From assembly GCF_009908265.2 (NCBI RefSeq), contig NZ_JAAATX020000009.1, forward strand, positions 124,001 through 188,000: 64,000 nt of DNA. The letters run 5' to 3'. The position numbers and the translations under genes are program-made. Numbering within the stretch: position 1 is the stretch's first letter; each line of letters begins with the position of its first letter. The DNA comes from Paragemmobacter amnigenus. Its GTDB lineage: Bacteria > Pseudomonadota > Alphaproteobacteria > Rhodobacterales > Rhodobacteraceae. A model generated the notes under the pieces. It ran no database searches, was not told where the DNA came from, and saw nothing but the letters and a program-made list of their open reading frames with translations. Positions 7,206 to 15,933 of this stretch are shown one piece after another.

Positions 7206-10200
7206 TCAACCATTGCGTGCATGTAGACCGGAGACCGCAAACCGCGCAAGCAGCCGCTCGAAGACCGCGACCCCGGAGGGATCGGTCGGGCAGAATAGCC
7301 TGAGCTTCCAGGCGATGATCTCTGAAAAGAAGCCATCCGCCTTTAGGCGATCCTTCTGGGCTTCGGTGAACCCCGAGAGTTCGATCCGGTTCACCCCCAT
7401 GACGCGGGACCGGTGCAACTCCATCCCCTCGGCCAGTCGCACGACGGTCTTGCCCTCCAGAACGAGGGCATGGACCTCAGCGGCTGCAAGCTTCGGCGCA
7501 TCGTCTGCCAGCGTGGTCGCGACCCATGCGGGCGAAACCCGGCGGCCGATGATGCGCTGGCCGTCATCGGTCTGCAGCCGGTAGACGCGGGTTTCATCCT
7601 GGGGAAGCTGCTTCCAGATCGGCAGCAAGAGACCCGCTACGATGTGGAGCGTGGCCTCGGAGAACTCGGGCACCTCGGCGAGTTCCGCGGTCCACGCGGA
7701 AGCGAAGGCTGCGCGGTCGGCCTCGAGCCAGTTTGTATCCTCCATGATCTTGGCCGGAACCGTGCTCGCCTCGGTCGGACGGACCAGCCTCAGACGCGAC
7801 TCGATCGTGCCGTCGTCTAGCATCAAGCTGGTGGCGGGCACCTGCACCGCGGCACGGCCCGAGCGGCTGTTGACCAGCAGGCGTGCTTTTGGGTCGTCGA
7901 GCCAGTCGAGCGCATCCGCCAGCGAGGTCGGCGTGTTGCGCCGCTTCTCCGAGATGGTGAGGAGTTTGGTTTCCGCGCCGGAGCCGGGATGGGTGTAGAT
8001 CACCCGCGCATCCGTGACGCGGAAGCTCTCGGCGCGCAGTGTCTCGAGCCCGAGGTCGTAGACCCCGGCTGCAATAGCCCCCTCGATACGCTGATCGAGC
8101 AAATCCTCGAAGGCAGAGAACAGCACGGCCTGCATGTCGATCGTCAGCGCGAGCAGGCGATTGAGAAAGGTCGTGATCGGCGGCAGGTCATCCTTCAGAC
8201 CGTTGTCATCGGTCAGACTAAGCCCCGTCGCATCCTCGAAGTCCCCGAGCGAGCAGCCTGCCACGTCGCCGCGATAGATGCGGCGGTAGAGTTGGCGCAG
8301 GGCGTCGCGGGCATAGGGGGACTCGAGGTTATCCTCGGGGCGGAACAGTCCCTGCCCGCCCGTCTGGCGCTGGCCGCGCGTAATGGCCCCGAGCGTGTCG
8401 AGGCGGCGGGCGATGGTGGAGAGGAACCGCTTCTCCGCCTTTACATCGGTGGCGACGGGGCGGAACAGCGGCGGCTGTGCCTGATTGGTGCGGTTGGTGC
8501 GCCCCAGACCCTGGATGGCCGCATCGGCCTTCCAGCCGGGTTCCAGCAGGTAGTGGACCCGCAGGCGCTGGTTCTTCGCGCCAAGATCGGCGTGATAGCT
8601 GCGCCCCGTGCCACCGGCATCGGAGAAGATCAGGATGCGTTTCTGGTCATCCATGAAGGCGGCAGTTTCCGCGAGGTTGGCCGAGCCAGCCCGGCTTTCG
8701 ACGACGAGGCGCGCGGCAGGGCCCTCGCCTTTCCTCACGATGCGGCGCGAGCGGCCCGTTACCTCGGCCACAAGATCGGTGCCGAAGCGCTGGACGATCT
8801 GGTCGAGCGCGCCCGGCACGGGTGGCAGCGAGGCGAGCCTCTCGATCAGCGCATCGCGCCTGCGGGCGGCCTCGCGGCATTCGACGGGCTGGCCGTCGCG
8901 CACCACGGGGCGCGACGATAGATTGCCCTCGCTGTCGGTGAAGGGCTCATAGAGCTGCACCGGGAAGGAATGGGCGAGGTAATCGAGAACATACTCCCTG
9001 GGAGTGATGTCGACGCGGATGTCGTTCCACTCCTCGGTCGGGATCTCTGACAGGCGGCGTTCCATCAGCGCCTCGCCAGTCGAGACGATCTGGATGACGG
9101 CCGCATGGCCTGCGGCGAGATCGGCCTCGATGCTTGCGATCAGGGTGGGGGTTTTCATCGACGTCAGCAGATGGCCGAAGAAGCGCTGCTTGGCGGACTC
9201 GAAGGCCGAGCGTGCGGCGGACTTGGCCTGGCGGTTTAGCGTGCCAGAATCTCCGGTGATGTTCGCCGCCTCCATCGCGGCGGCAAGGTTGTTGTGGATG
9301 ATGGCGAAGGCCCCGGCATAGGCATCGTAGATGCCGCGCTGCTCGGGCGTCAGCGCATGTTCCAGCATTTCGTATTCGACGCCGTCGTAGGAAAGCGACC
9401 GGGCGGTGTAGAGGCCGAGCGACCGCAAATCGCGGGCGAGGACCTCCATCGCGGCGACGCCTCCGGCCTCAATGGCCTGCACAAACTCGGCACGGGTTGC
9501 GAAGGGGAAATCTTCGCCGCCCCAGAGCCCGAGACGCTGCGCATAGGCGAGGTTGTGGACGGTTGTTGCCCCTGTGGCCGAGACATAGACCACGCGGGCG
9601 TTTGGCAGCTTGTGTTGCAGGCGCAGGCCCGCCCTGCCCTGCTGCGAGGCTTCCGTATCGCCACGCTCGCCCTTGGACCCTGCGGCATTCGCCATGGCAT
9701 GGCTTTCGTCAAACACGATCACCCCGTCGAAATCCGCACCCAGCCAATCGACGATCTGGTCGACCCGGGACTTCTTGGCTCCGCGTTCCTCCGAGCGCAG
9801 CGTCGCATAGGTGGTGAACAGAATGCCCTCGGAGAGCGGGATGTCGCGACCTTGCGCAAAGCGCGAGAGCGGCGTCACCAACAGCCGCTCCTGGCCGAGC
9901 GCCGACCAGTCGCGCTGCGCGTCCTCGAGGAGCTTGTCGCTCTTTGAAATCCAGAGCGCCTTGCGGCGGCCCCAGCACCAGTTGTCGAGCAGGATCCCAG
10001 CCGACTGGCGGCCCTTGCCCGCGCCGGTGCCATCGCCAAGGAAGAAGCCGCGGCGAAAGCGGACGACGTCCGCGGCATCGTCGGGCGCGGCCGAGACCAT
10101 GTCGCCGGTCTCATCGACGCACCACGATCCCGCGAGATACGCGCCATGCGCTTCGCCCGCGTAGATCACGGTCTCGAGTTGCGCGTCGGATAGTAGGCCG

Positions 10201-11564
10201 TCGCGCAGGACGGCCACGGGGAGTTTCGGGTGGTGGGAAGGTTTTGGGGGGGCAACTGAGGCCATGGCCGCCGACTGCACCAGCTTGGTCGGATGCGGGG
10301 CCGCGCCGGGGATGTCGATCGCCTGCAGGCGGAAGGTCTCGTAGATCGCGTCCGACAGGCGCGCAGCGCCGAGATCGTCCGCGGCCTTGCGCAAGGTATA
10401 GGCCAGATCCTCCGTATCCGGCGTGGCGACATGCACGTCCACATTGGCCGCTGCCGTCGAACGCAAGGGTCGAGCGGCAGGGCCGGACGCACGGGGAGGA
10501 AGTCCCCGGAAAGGGGAAGCGGGCTGCGATTGAGCGCCCACGCCCGCATCCATCTCGAGGCGTGGCGGGACCTCTGCTACGATCCGGCCGAGGAGCTGCG
10601 GCGCATCGACGGACATCGGCCGGGCCAGATCCGCCGTTATGCCACCGCGCTCACCGCCCCGGCATTTGTCGAAGACCGAGATCCGGGTCTCAAAGCTGGT
10701 GCCGTGTTTGGCGAATGCGGCACCGGAGACGGCGCCGGTGAAGACAAGATGCGCCGTCTCGGTCAATCGGCCGAAGGTTTCCGCCCAGGCGGGCGCATCC
10801 GGCGCGAAACCGGCGCCAGTGATGGCCACCAGACGCCCGCCGGGCGCGAGGCGGGCAAGGGAAGAGCGCAGATGACGGGCTGTCGCCTCGGTCGTCCGGC
10901 CATCGACATGGGCCACGGCAGAGAAGGGCGGGTTCATCAGGATGACGCTCGGACGAACGCCCGCGTCCAGATGGTCGTCGATTTGCGCGGCGTCAAAACT
11001 GGTGACGGGTCGCTCCGGAAAGAGGAGGCGCAGGAGGTCGGCGCGGGTGTCGGCCAGCTCGTTCAGCGCGAGACTGCCGCCAGCGATCTCGGCGAGGATC
11101 GCGAGAAGCCCGGTCCCGGCGGAAGGCTCGAGGACGAGGTCACGCGGGGTGATCTGCGCAGCCGCCGAGGCCGCGAGCCCCATGGGCAGCGGAGTCGAGA
11201 ATTGCTGGAACCGCTCCATCTCCTCGGAGCGCCGGGTATGCGTCGGCAAGAGGCCGGCCACCTTGGCGAGGATCGGCAGCAGCGCGGCAGGCGAGCCCGC
11301 CCGGGTCAGCAGCGCACGGCCGAATTTCCGCAGGAAGAGGACCAGCGCAGCCTCGCCCGCCTCATAGGCGAGCTTCCAATCCCAGGCGCCATCGGCATCG
11401 GGGCCGCCAAAGGCGCGCTCCATCTCTAGCCGCAGACGCAGCGCGTCGATCTGGACGCCTTGGGCGAGATCGGGCTGCAGCGCCTCGGCCACGGCGAGGG
11501 TCGCGGGCGCAGGATCGCGAGATGAAATGGAAACGGGAGGCGCAACTGGCGCGAGATAGGTCAT
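7206..11564 (-). CDS. Strawberry-notch-type helicase with N-terminal methyltransferase-like domain
   Basis: 1452 aa. Residues ~140-290 form an N6-MTase-like Rossmann fold (LEPSAGTGLLAILAE; ILMNPPFS at ~208, an NPPF catalytic motif). From ~505 comes an SF2 ATPase: GDGTGAGKGRQ (Walker A-like), VIVFDESHAM (~615, DEAD/DEAH-like), VYVSATGATT, and GLGRTNRTNQAQPPLF (~1017, motif VI). This is the Strawberry notch family, common on large alphaproteobacterial plasmids and phages; DNA or RNA remodelling is likely, but the substrate is unknown. It starts an operon with the Toprim gene. A structured leader with a 9-bp stem lies 26 nt upstream of the ATG. Confidence 0.85.
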   Translation of the reverse strand: MTYLAPVAPPVSISSRDPAPATLAVAEALQPDLAQGVQIDALRLRLEMERAFGGPDADGAWDWKLAYEAGEAALVLFLRKFGRALLTRAGSPAALLPILAKVAGLLPTHTRRSEEMERFQQFSTPLPMGLAASAAAQITPRDLVLEPSAGTGLLAILAEIAGGSLALNELADTRADLLRLLFPERPVTSFDAAQIDDHLDAGVRPSVILMNPPFSAVAHVDGRTTEATARHLRSSLARLAPGGRLVAITGAGFAPDAPAWAETFGRLTETAHLVFTGAVSGAAFAKHGTSFETRISVFDKCRGGERGGITADLARPMSVDAPQLLGRIVAEVPPRLEMDAGVGAQSQPASPFRGLPPRASGPAARPLRSTAAANVDVHVATPDTEDLAYTLRKAADDLGAARLSDAIYETFRLQAIDIPGAAPHPTKLVQSAAMASVAPPKPSHHPKLPVAVLRDGLLSDAQLETVIYAGEAHGAYLAGSWCVDETGDMVSAAPDDAADVVRFRRGFFLGDGTGAGKGRQSAGILLDNWCWGRRKALWISKSDKLLEDAQRDWSALGQERLLVTPLSRFAQGRDIPLSEGILFTTYATLRSEERGAKKSRVDQIVDWLGADFDGVIVFDESHAMANAAGSKGERGDTEASQQGRAGLRLQHKLPNARVVYVSATGATTVHNLAYAQRLGLWGGEDFPFATRAEFVQAIEAGGVAAMEVLARDLRSLGLYTARSLSYDGVEYEMLEHALTPEQRGIYDAYAGAFAIIHNNLAAAMEAANITGDSGTLNRQAKSAARSAFESAKQRFFGHLLTSMKTPTLIASIEADLAAGHAAVIQIVSTGEALMERRLSEIPTEEWNDIRVDITPREYVLDYLAHSFPVQLYEPFTDSEGNLSSRPVVRDGQPVECREAARRRDALIERLASLPPVPGALDQIVQRFGTDLVAEVTGRSRRIVRKGEGPAARLVVESRAGSANLAETAAFMDDQKRILIFSDAGGTGRSYHADLGAKNQRLRVHYLLEPGWKADAAIQGLGRTNRTNQAQPPLFRPVATDVKAEKRFLSTIARRLDTLGAITRGQRQTGGQGLFRPEDNLESPYARDALRQLYRRIYRGDVAGCSLGDFEDATGLSLTDDNGLKDDLPPITTFLNRLLALTIDMQAVLFSAFEDLLDQRIEGAIAAGVYDLGLETLRAESFRVTDARVIYTHPGSGAETKLLTISEKRRNTPTSLADALDWLDDPKARLLVNSRSGRAAVQVPATSLMLDDGTIESRLRLVRPTEASTVPAKIMEDTNWLEADRAAFASAWTAELAEVPEFSEATLHIVAGLLLPIWKQLPQDETRVYRLQTDDGQRIIGRRVSPAWVATTLADDAPKLAAAEVHALVLEGKTVVRLAEGMELHRSRVMGVNRIELSGFTEAQKDRLKADGFFSEIIAWKLRLFCPTDPSGVAVFERLLARFAVSGLHARNG

Positions 11565-11589
11565 CGGGAAACTCCGGAATGAAGGACAG

Positions 11590-11633
11590 GATCAGGCCCG
11601 GACACCCTCTCTTGGGCACCCTCAGGCCTGATC
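11590..11633 (-). promoter_or_regulatory. Hairpin leader of the strawberry-notch gene
   Basis: GATCAGGCC (11590-11598) pairs perfectly with GGCCTGATC (11625-11633). The enclosed segment reads GAGAGGGTG on the minus strand, similar to the GAGAGTG core of the leaders before DUF932 and the ParB-like gene. It lies 26 nt before the start codon. Confidence 0.4.
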
Positions 11634-11741
11634 TTTCCCAGCCCCCCTCTCCCTCTCGAACCGACGCGTCCCAGAGGCTCAGCTTGATTTTGTTCCTGTT
11701 ATGTTCTATATTGATAGCCAAGCCAGCAAGGGAGTTTCCCC

Positions 11742-12038
11742 ATGGACAGCACCACATACGCCTTGCCCGCGACGCCCAAGCAGATCGCCTATGCGCGGTC
11801 GCTCGCCCTGCGCAACCAGACCCTCCTGCCCTGGGAGGTTCAGCAGGATCGCCGGTCGTTGAGTGCCTGGATCGATGCGCAGGCCCAGCTGAAGCCGGTA
11901 TCCGACATGGATCGGCTGCCCACGTCCAAGCAGGTGGCCTTCGCGGAGAAACTCGCTCGGATCAAGCGCCGCGCCGTGCCCGAGGAATGTTTCCGCGACA
12001 AGGGGCTCATGTCGAAGTGGATCGACGGGAACAAGTGA
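11742..12038 (+). CDS. Small conserved plasmid protein with internal repeat
   Basis: 98 aa. It has two related halves: TPKQIAYARSLALRNQ..LPWE..QDRRSLSAWID and TSKQVAFAEKLARIKRRAVPEECFRDKGLMSKWID. Each looks like a small helical unit with the T-x-K-Q-hydrophobic start seen in nucleic-acid-associated accessory modules. It is divergent from the strawberry-notch gene. Function is unknown. Confidence 0.7.
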   Translation: MDSTTYALPATPKQIAYARSLALRNQTLLPWEVQQDRRSLSAWIDAQAQLKPVSDMDRLPTSKQVAFAEKLARIKRRAVPEECFRDKGLMSKWIDGNK

Positions 12039-12107
12039 TCCCGACACCGGCTGGCTCCGGCCTTGCGGAGCTTCTGCCATACCGTGGCTTGGCAACCGAA
12101 ACTCAAT

Positions 12108-12127
12108 TGCCAACCTATAGGTTGGCA
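12108..12127. promoter_or_regulatory. Perfect 20-bp palindrome
   Basis: TGCCAACCTATAGGTTGGCA is fully self-complementary. It lies between two convergent genes, 19 bp from the toxin stop codon. It could be a protein-binding site or an imperfect terminator; there is no loop. Confidence 0.5.
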
Positions 12128-12145
12128 GGTGCGACCTTCAGGACT

Positions 12146-12763
12146 TCAACCTCGGTCAAACTCCTGTCCGAGCCGCGCCAGATCCGCGAGTGCTGCGTCC
12201 TTTTTCTGCAAGTCGTCCTCTTCAGCGATCAGCTTGCGAACCGTGCTGACGGACAGGAACATTTTGAGCGGGTTCGAAGGCAACGGCTCAAACCCGTAGC
12301 TCTCGTAAAGCGCCTTGCGGCGCGCAACGCGGTCTGGATCGCCGCAGTCGAGCACATCGAGCATGACGACGGCGACGCCAATGGCGTCGGCCGCAACGGC
12401 AATGCGCCGTAGGGCGTCGACCAAAAGATCGCCGCCAAACCCGGCACCGCTGAACTTCCGATCCCGCCCGATCATCGAGATATAGGCGGCAGGAATGTTG
12501 CCATGCGAAGGCCGGGTCCTCGCGAACTTCGCAGGCAGATCCGTGAACTGAACGGCGTGCGCATTCAGGGCATAGAAGCCGATAACCGTCCCGTCAGGGT
12601 CGACCATCACATAGAGGCGGACATTGTCCGCCTTGGCGAGCTTGTTCGCGGTCTTCTGGAAATAGTTGTCGACTTGCTCGACCCCGCAAGAAAAAGCCGC
12701 CCGATCATGCTTCGAAGGATCGAACGGCTCGATGGTGTAGGCGGCCGGTTGTGACGTGGCCAT
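12146..12763 (-). CDS. GNAT toxin (TacT-like) of a type II toxin-antitoxin pair
   Basis: 205 aa, slightly longer than usual because of a charged C-terminal tail. Hallmarks of the TacT group: F.CG..QVDNYFQKTA near residue 26, VIGFYALNAHAV, AAYISMIGRDRKFSGAGFGGDLLVDALRR (acetyl-CoA loop) and KALYESYGFEPL. These enzymes acetylate charged aminoacyl-tRNAs and stop translation. It starts on the base after the antitoxin stop codon, so the pair is co-translated. Confidence 0.85.
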   Translation of the reverse strand: MATSQPAAYTIEPFDPSKHDRAAFSCGVEQVDNYFQKTANKLAKADNVRLYVMVDPDGTVIGFYALNAHAVQFTDLPAKFARTRPSHGNIPAAYISMIGRDRKFSGAGFGGDLLVDALRRIAVAADAIGVAVVMLDVLDCGDPDRVARRKALYESYGFEPLPSNPLKMFLSVSTVRKLIAEEDDLQKKDAALADLARLGQEFDRG

Positions 12764-13072
12764 TTACTTCGACACAACCGTGTCGCTGTGTCGACGGAAG
12801 GCCGCGCGCAGGGCATCGGTCGGCGCAGCTGGTGCATCGAGCGCCGCGAAAAACGCCTCATGATCGACCGGCTGCAGCACGGTGCGTTCATGCGCCGCGA
12901 TCGTTGCCAGCGCGGCCTGATAGGCGGCGTTCATCGTGAAGACGGAGTCGTCGACGCCGGACAGTGCCGCGGCCTGCTGGATTGCAGTCTTAATGCGCGG
13001 CTTCGTCCGGAAATTCATCCGGGCCTCGTTACGCTCATCGATTGCGCGCGTGGTATCGTGGAAACCGAGCAT
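12764..13072 (-). CDS. DUF1778 (TacA-like) antitoxin
   Basis: 102 aa. The RHH-like N-terminal half (NFRTKPRIKTAIQQAAALSGVDDSVFTMNAAYQAA) and toxin-binding C-terminal half (VLQPVDHEAFFAALDAPAAPT) match DUF1778 antitoxins. These neutralise the adjacent GNAT toxin and repress the operon. An AGGAGG site 6 nt before the ATG supports the start. An inverted repeat GTACG/CGTAC at 13102-13120 upstream is a candidate autoregulatory operator. Confidence 0.85.
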   Translation of the reverse strand: MLGFHDTTRAIDERNEARMNFRTKPRIKTAIQQAAALSGVDDSVFTMNAAYQAALATIAAHERTVLQPVDHEAFFAALDAPAAPTDALRAAFRRHSDTVVSK

Positions 13073-13162
13073 GGTCGCCTCCTGAAATGTCTTGTCGACA
13101 TGTACGCCAGATCGACGTACGTTTCAAGCGTGCGGTCGGGAAAGTTCTTCGAAGGGTGCGCC

Positions 13163-13807
13163 TCACCCGAACCGCCGCCCGGCTTCCGTGAACGTGTACT
13201 CGTTGACAAAGATCCCCTCCTCGATGGCCTCGTCCGAGGTCAGGTGGTCGTATTCCGCCTCAAGCTGGCGGTAGAGCCAGCGGGCCAGATCGCGCAGCGC
13301 CTCGGTCACGATCTCCTCCGCGTCCTCGGTCGGCGGTTGCCACCTCGGGCTATCCCTCCTGACATCGACCGACATGGTGTACTCGTGGTAGTAGCGGCCA
13401 CGATGGCTGACCTCGGCAGCGAGTTGATAGAAGTTCCGCCGCTGGATGGCCTGCAGCCGGTCGGCAATGCCGTGCAGCGTGGCATCAAGGGGCGCATAGT
13501 CCCGGATGCGCGCGGCGGCGCCCTTGGCGTGGGACCAGTAACCCTCGAAGCAGGCCCCGTCGCCCTGGCTCCAGAACCCGGAGAACCAGATACAGCGCTT
13601 GGCCCGCGTCCCGCCGCCCATCAGCCGCACGGGCGTGGTCTTCAGGCGGATACCGAGGACCTCGCAGACCCGCTCGAAATCCTCATAGACCGCGTCCCAC
13701 CAATCGTCGTGGGGGCCGAGCTCGCGATACCAGCTGCGCGCCTTTTCCTTGGCGGCATCCGAGAGTTCGGGGAACTGGTAGACGGTGGTGCAGATGACCT
13801 CAGGCAT
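13163..13807 (-). CDS. Conserved plasmid/phage protein of unknown function
   Basis: 214 aa, rich in aromatic residues. Recognisable blocks are TTVYQFPELSDAAKEKARSW, DDWWDAVYEDFERVCEVLGI, CIWFSGFWSQGDGACFEGYW and FVNEYTFTEAGRRF. Proteins with this pattern are widespread on plasmids and phages and are sometimes loosely labelled antitoxin-like; no activity is established. It overlaps the upstream gene by 8 nt and is the last gene of the 19371-13163 minus-strand run. Confidence 0.7.
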   Translation of the reverse strand: MPEVICTTVYQFPELSDAAKEKARSWYRELGPHDDWWDAVYEDFERVCEVLGIRLKTTPVRLMGGGTRAKRCIWFSGFWSQGDGACFEGYWSHAKGAAARIRDYAPLDATLHGIADRLQAIQRRNFYQLAAEVSHRGRYYHEYTMSVDVRRDSPRWQPPTEDAEEIVTEALRDLARWLYRQLEAEYDHLTSDEAIEEGIFVNEYTFTEAGRRFG

Positions 13808-14219
13808 GTGCGTCCTCCCCGTTCAGCGCGGCGGCCAGCCATTCCTGACTGCTCGTCCAGCCGATGGATTTGCGGGCGCCAAGATCGATGACATGCGCGC
13901 CGCCGCCCAAGGCGTCGAGGCGCGGCCGGGAGCAGGTCTGGGCATACTGGAACCCCCAGAGGCCGGTGAGGTCGAGCTCTTCGGCAAGGCGCAGCACGAA
14001 GCGGATGACGGCCTCGACATCGCCGTGGTCGTCGTCATGGATCCAGAGGGCGCTGCCATTGGGCGCGTCCTGGCGCACGAGGTCGAAGCCTGCGACCTCC
14101 GGGTCATCGGCGTCCTGATCTGCGGCGCGAAGTTCTTGGAACAGCGCGAGTGCTCGGGCCGCCTTTTCGGGGGTGCCGACGTCGAGCAGGCACGAGAAAT
14201 GGGTGAAGTAATCCGCCAT
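13800..14219 (-). CDS. Conserved plasmid hypothetical protein
   Basis: 139 aa, acidic. Notable segments are FTHFSCLLDVGTPEKAARALAL, LWIHDDDHGDVEAVIRFVLRLAE and LWGFQYAQTCSRPRLDALGGGAHVIDL. Recurrent on rhodobacterial plasmids with DUF6878/DUF6915 genes; function unknown. AGGAGGT precedes the ATG. A palindromic hairpin (CCCGGCCA-AA-TGGCCGGG, 14243-14260) sits in its leader. Confidence 0.7.
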   Translation of the reverse strand: MADYFTHFSCLLDVGTPEKAARALALFQELRAADQDADDPEVAGFDLVRQDAPNGSALWIHDDDHGDVEAVIRFVLRLAEELDLTGLWGFQYAQTCSRPRLDALGGGAHVIDLGARKSIGWTSSQEWLAAALNGEDAHA

Positions 14220-14294
14220 GGGGACCTCCTGAATGGGGAAGACCCGGCCAAATGGCCGGGAGCTATGTCGGGATGAGGGGGTGGTCGGGAGCGA

Positions 14295-14492
14295 TCAGCT
14301 GGTCGGATCGTCGCCCGCCGCCTGTCGCGTGGCATGTACGCAGAGCATCTGCCGGTAGAAGCGCTTGCGCGCTGCCCGGAAGCCGCGAACGGCGCGCGTG
14401 TCGGGGTGGGGTGCCCGAACCGCTGCCCGCAGGACAGCGTAGGGCGAGGCCGTCGGGAGCAGGCCGAGGCCCTGATAGGCCGGATCGGTCAT
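14295..14492 (-). CDS. Small hypothetical protein in plasmid operon
   Basis: 65 aa, basic (RAARKRFYRQ segment), no signal peptide or recognised domain. Its start lies 2 nt from the stop codon of the DUF6915 3' fragment, so it was translated as part of that operon before the transposon inserted. Support is operon position and codon use. Confidence 0.55.
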   Translation of the reverse strand: MTDPAYQGLGLLPTASPYAVLRAAVRAPHPDTRAVRGFRAARKRFYRQMLCVHATRQAAGDDPTS

Positions 14493-14493
14493 G

Positions 14494-14715
14494 TCAGGTG
14501 ACCTCGACCACGGGCGAGGCGAGATGCGGATCGACCAGAGCCTCGATCCGTTCCGTCCGGCCCATCCAGGGCTCGGGACGGATCGCCTTCACCCAGTCAG
14601 CAAAACTCGGGATGAAGCCGAGGTCCTCCTTCACATGCTGCTCGCCGACCCATCGGATCGGGATGATGCGCCCGGTCGAAAGGGTGAGGGTCGGCCCGAA
14701 GATCGTCTCAGCCAT
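14494..14715 (-). pseudogene. 3' half of a DUF6915 gene cut by the Tn554-like element
   Basis: 73 codons from MAETIFGPTL to the stop, matching the C-terminal half of DUF6915 proteins (TLTLSTGRIIPIRWVGEQHV, FIPSFADWVKAIRPEPWMGR). Joined to the 18091-18251 fragment at the shared CAGCCAT, the reading frame is continuous (GIF-MAETIF) and gives an intact 125-aa protein. The original gene was therefore intact when the element inserted. The fragment has an ATG by chance at the junction but no ribosome binding site of its own. Confidence 0.85.
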
Positions 14716-14790
14716 TATATAGACAGAGTCGGTCAAAACCGACTTCGGGCGTATCGTGGCAGGCGATTTAGACTCAGTCGGAGATGCGCC

Positions 14791-15933
14791 ATGGTGGATG
14801 CAAAGCTTGAAGGCGCCGGCCCTGATCCATCTTCGTTCGCTGCAACCATCGCCGCGTTCGTGACGTACCTGAATGGGTCGGGATGTTCTCCCAACACCGC
14901 GCGCGCTTATCAGCACGATCTTTCGCATCTTCTTTCCTTTCTTGATGAACAGGGGTGGGATTGGCGTGCGCTGACACCGGCGCGCGCGGTTGACTTGCTG
15001 ATCCATCTGCGCAGCAAGCCGAGCCGTCGCCGCGGCACCGGGCCGTACCCGTCGTTGGCCGCGACCGATGGAGAACGATCTGCTCGGCTCAGCACGGCGA
15101 CGATCAACCGGGTGCTTGCAGCGGTTTCTTCATTCTTCGAATGGGCGCGGTTCACTGATCGTTTTGCTGGCCCAAACCCGATCACCCGAATTCATGATCG
15201 CGCTGCCGCACATGTCGCTGAACGCCATCGACCGTTCCTGACTGGCGTCACCTCGCAGTCGGCCTTACGGAGCCCGGTGCGGTTGCGGCAGATCCATCGT
15301 TTGCCCCGCCCGATGGCGGATGAGCAGGTCGACGCGCTGATCGCGCAGCTGCGAACGCGCCGCGATCTGGCAATCATTCGCTTGATGCTCGACGGCGGTC
15401 TGCGACCAGGTGAGGTGCTTGGCTTGCACCTCGCCGACATCGCATATGGCAGGCGACGGGTGACCGTCAGGGTGCGTTTCGATCACCCGCGCGGCGTTCG
15501 GAGCAAGTCACGATCTGAGCGCGTCGTCGATTTGCATGAAACTGCAACGCTGCAGTCAGTCAGCGGATATGTCATGACCGAACGACCACAGGATACAGAC
15601 AGTCCCTTCCTGTTTCTAGTCGGTGGCAGTGGCCCACGCAGGCATGAGCCACTTTCCTACGCCGCGCTGGCCAAGCTTTTTGCGAGGGCGTGCGATCGTG
15701 CGAACATACGTAAACCATGGGTGACCCCACATGCCCTGCGCCATACACATGCAACAAAGATGTGGGAGGCCGGGATGCGCGAGCTGACGCTTCAGCGAAG
15801 GCTTGGTCATGCATCGCCAGAAGCAACCCGCGTTTACACCCGGGTTTCCGATCCGATTGTTGTCGCCGAATATCGCCGTGCCCTCGGCCTTCCAGACGAG
15901 AAGGTGCAGGACCCTGCGGAAGGCGCAAAGTGA
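14791..15933 (+). CDS. tnpA: Tyrosine recombinase, TnpA-like (Tn554 family)
   Basis: 380 aa. A SAM-like core-binding domain at ~10-120 (TYLNGSGCSPNTARAYQHDL) is followed by the catalytic domain. Visible catalytic residues: Arg in DGGLRPGEVLGL, the H-x-x-R box in TPHALRHTHATKM, His in RRLGHASPEAT and the nucleophile Tyr in TRVYTRVSD. Length is close to Tn554 TnpA (~361 aa). Start chosen at ATG 14791 after CGGAG; the frame stays open 100 codons upstream but into the target gene. Its stop overlaps the tnpB start (TGATG). Confidence 0.85.
   Translation: MVDAKLEGAGPDPSSFAATIAAFVTYLNGSGCSPNTARAYQHDLSHLLSFLDEQGWDWRALTPARAVDLLIHLRSKPSRRRGTGPYPSLAATDGERSARLSTATINRVLAAVSSFFEWARFTDRFAGPNPITRIHDRAAAHVAERHRPFLTGVTSQSALRSPVRLRQIHRLPRPMADEQVDALIAQLRTRRDLAIIRLMLDGGLRPGEVLGLHLADIAYGRRRVTVRVRFDHPRGVRSKSRSERVVDLHETATLQSVSGYVMTERPQDTDSPFLFLVGGSGPRRHEPLSYAALAKLFARACDRANIRKPWVTPHALRHTHATKMWEAGMRELTLQRRLGHASPEATRVYTRVSDPIVVAEYRRALGLPDEKVQDPAEGAK

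Noticed and set aside
7989-11429. Long plus-strand ORFs of 310 and 378 codons
   Set aside because: Antisense shadows of the strawberry-notch gene, whose motifs are unambiguous on the minus strand.
14491-14790. N-terminal extension of tnpA by 100 codons
   Set aside because: It lies antisense to the DUF6915 3' fragment and crosses the element's left end; ATG 14791 has a ribosome binding site and fits Tn554 TnpA length.
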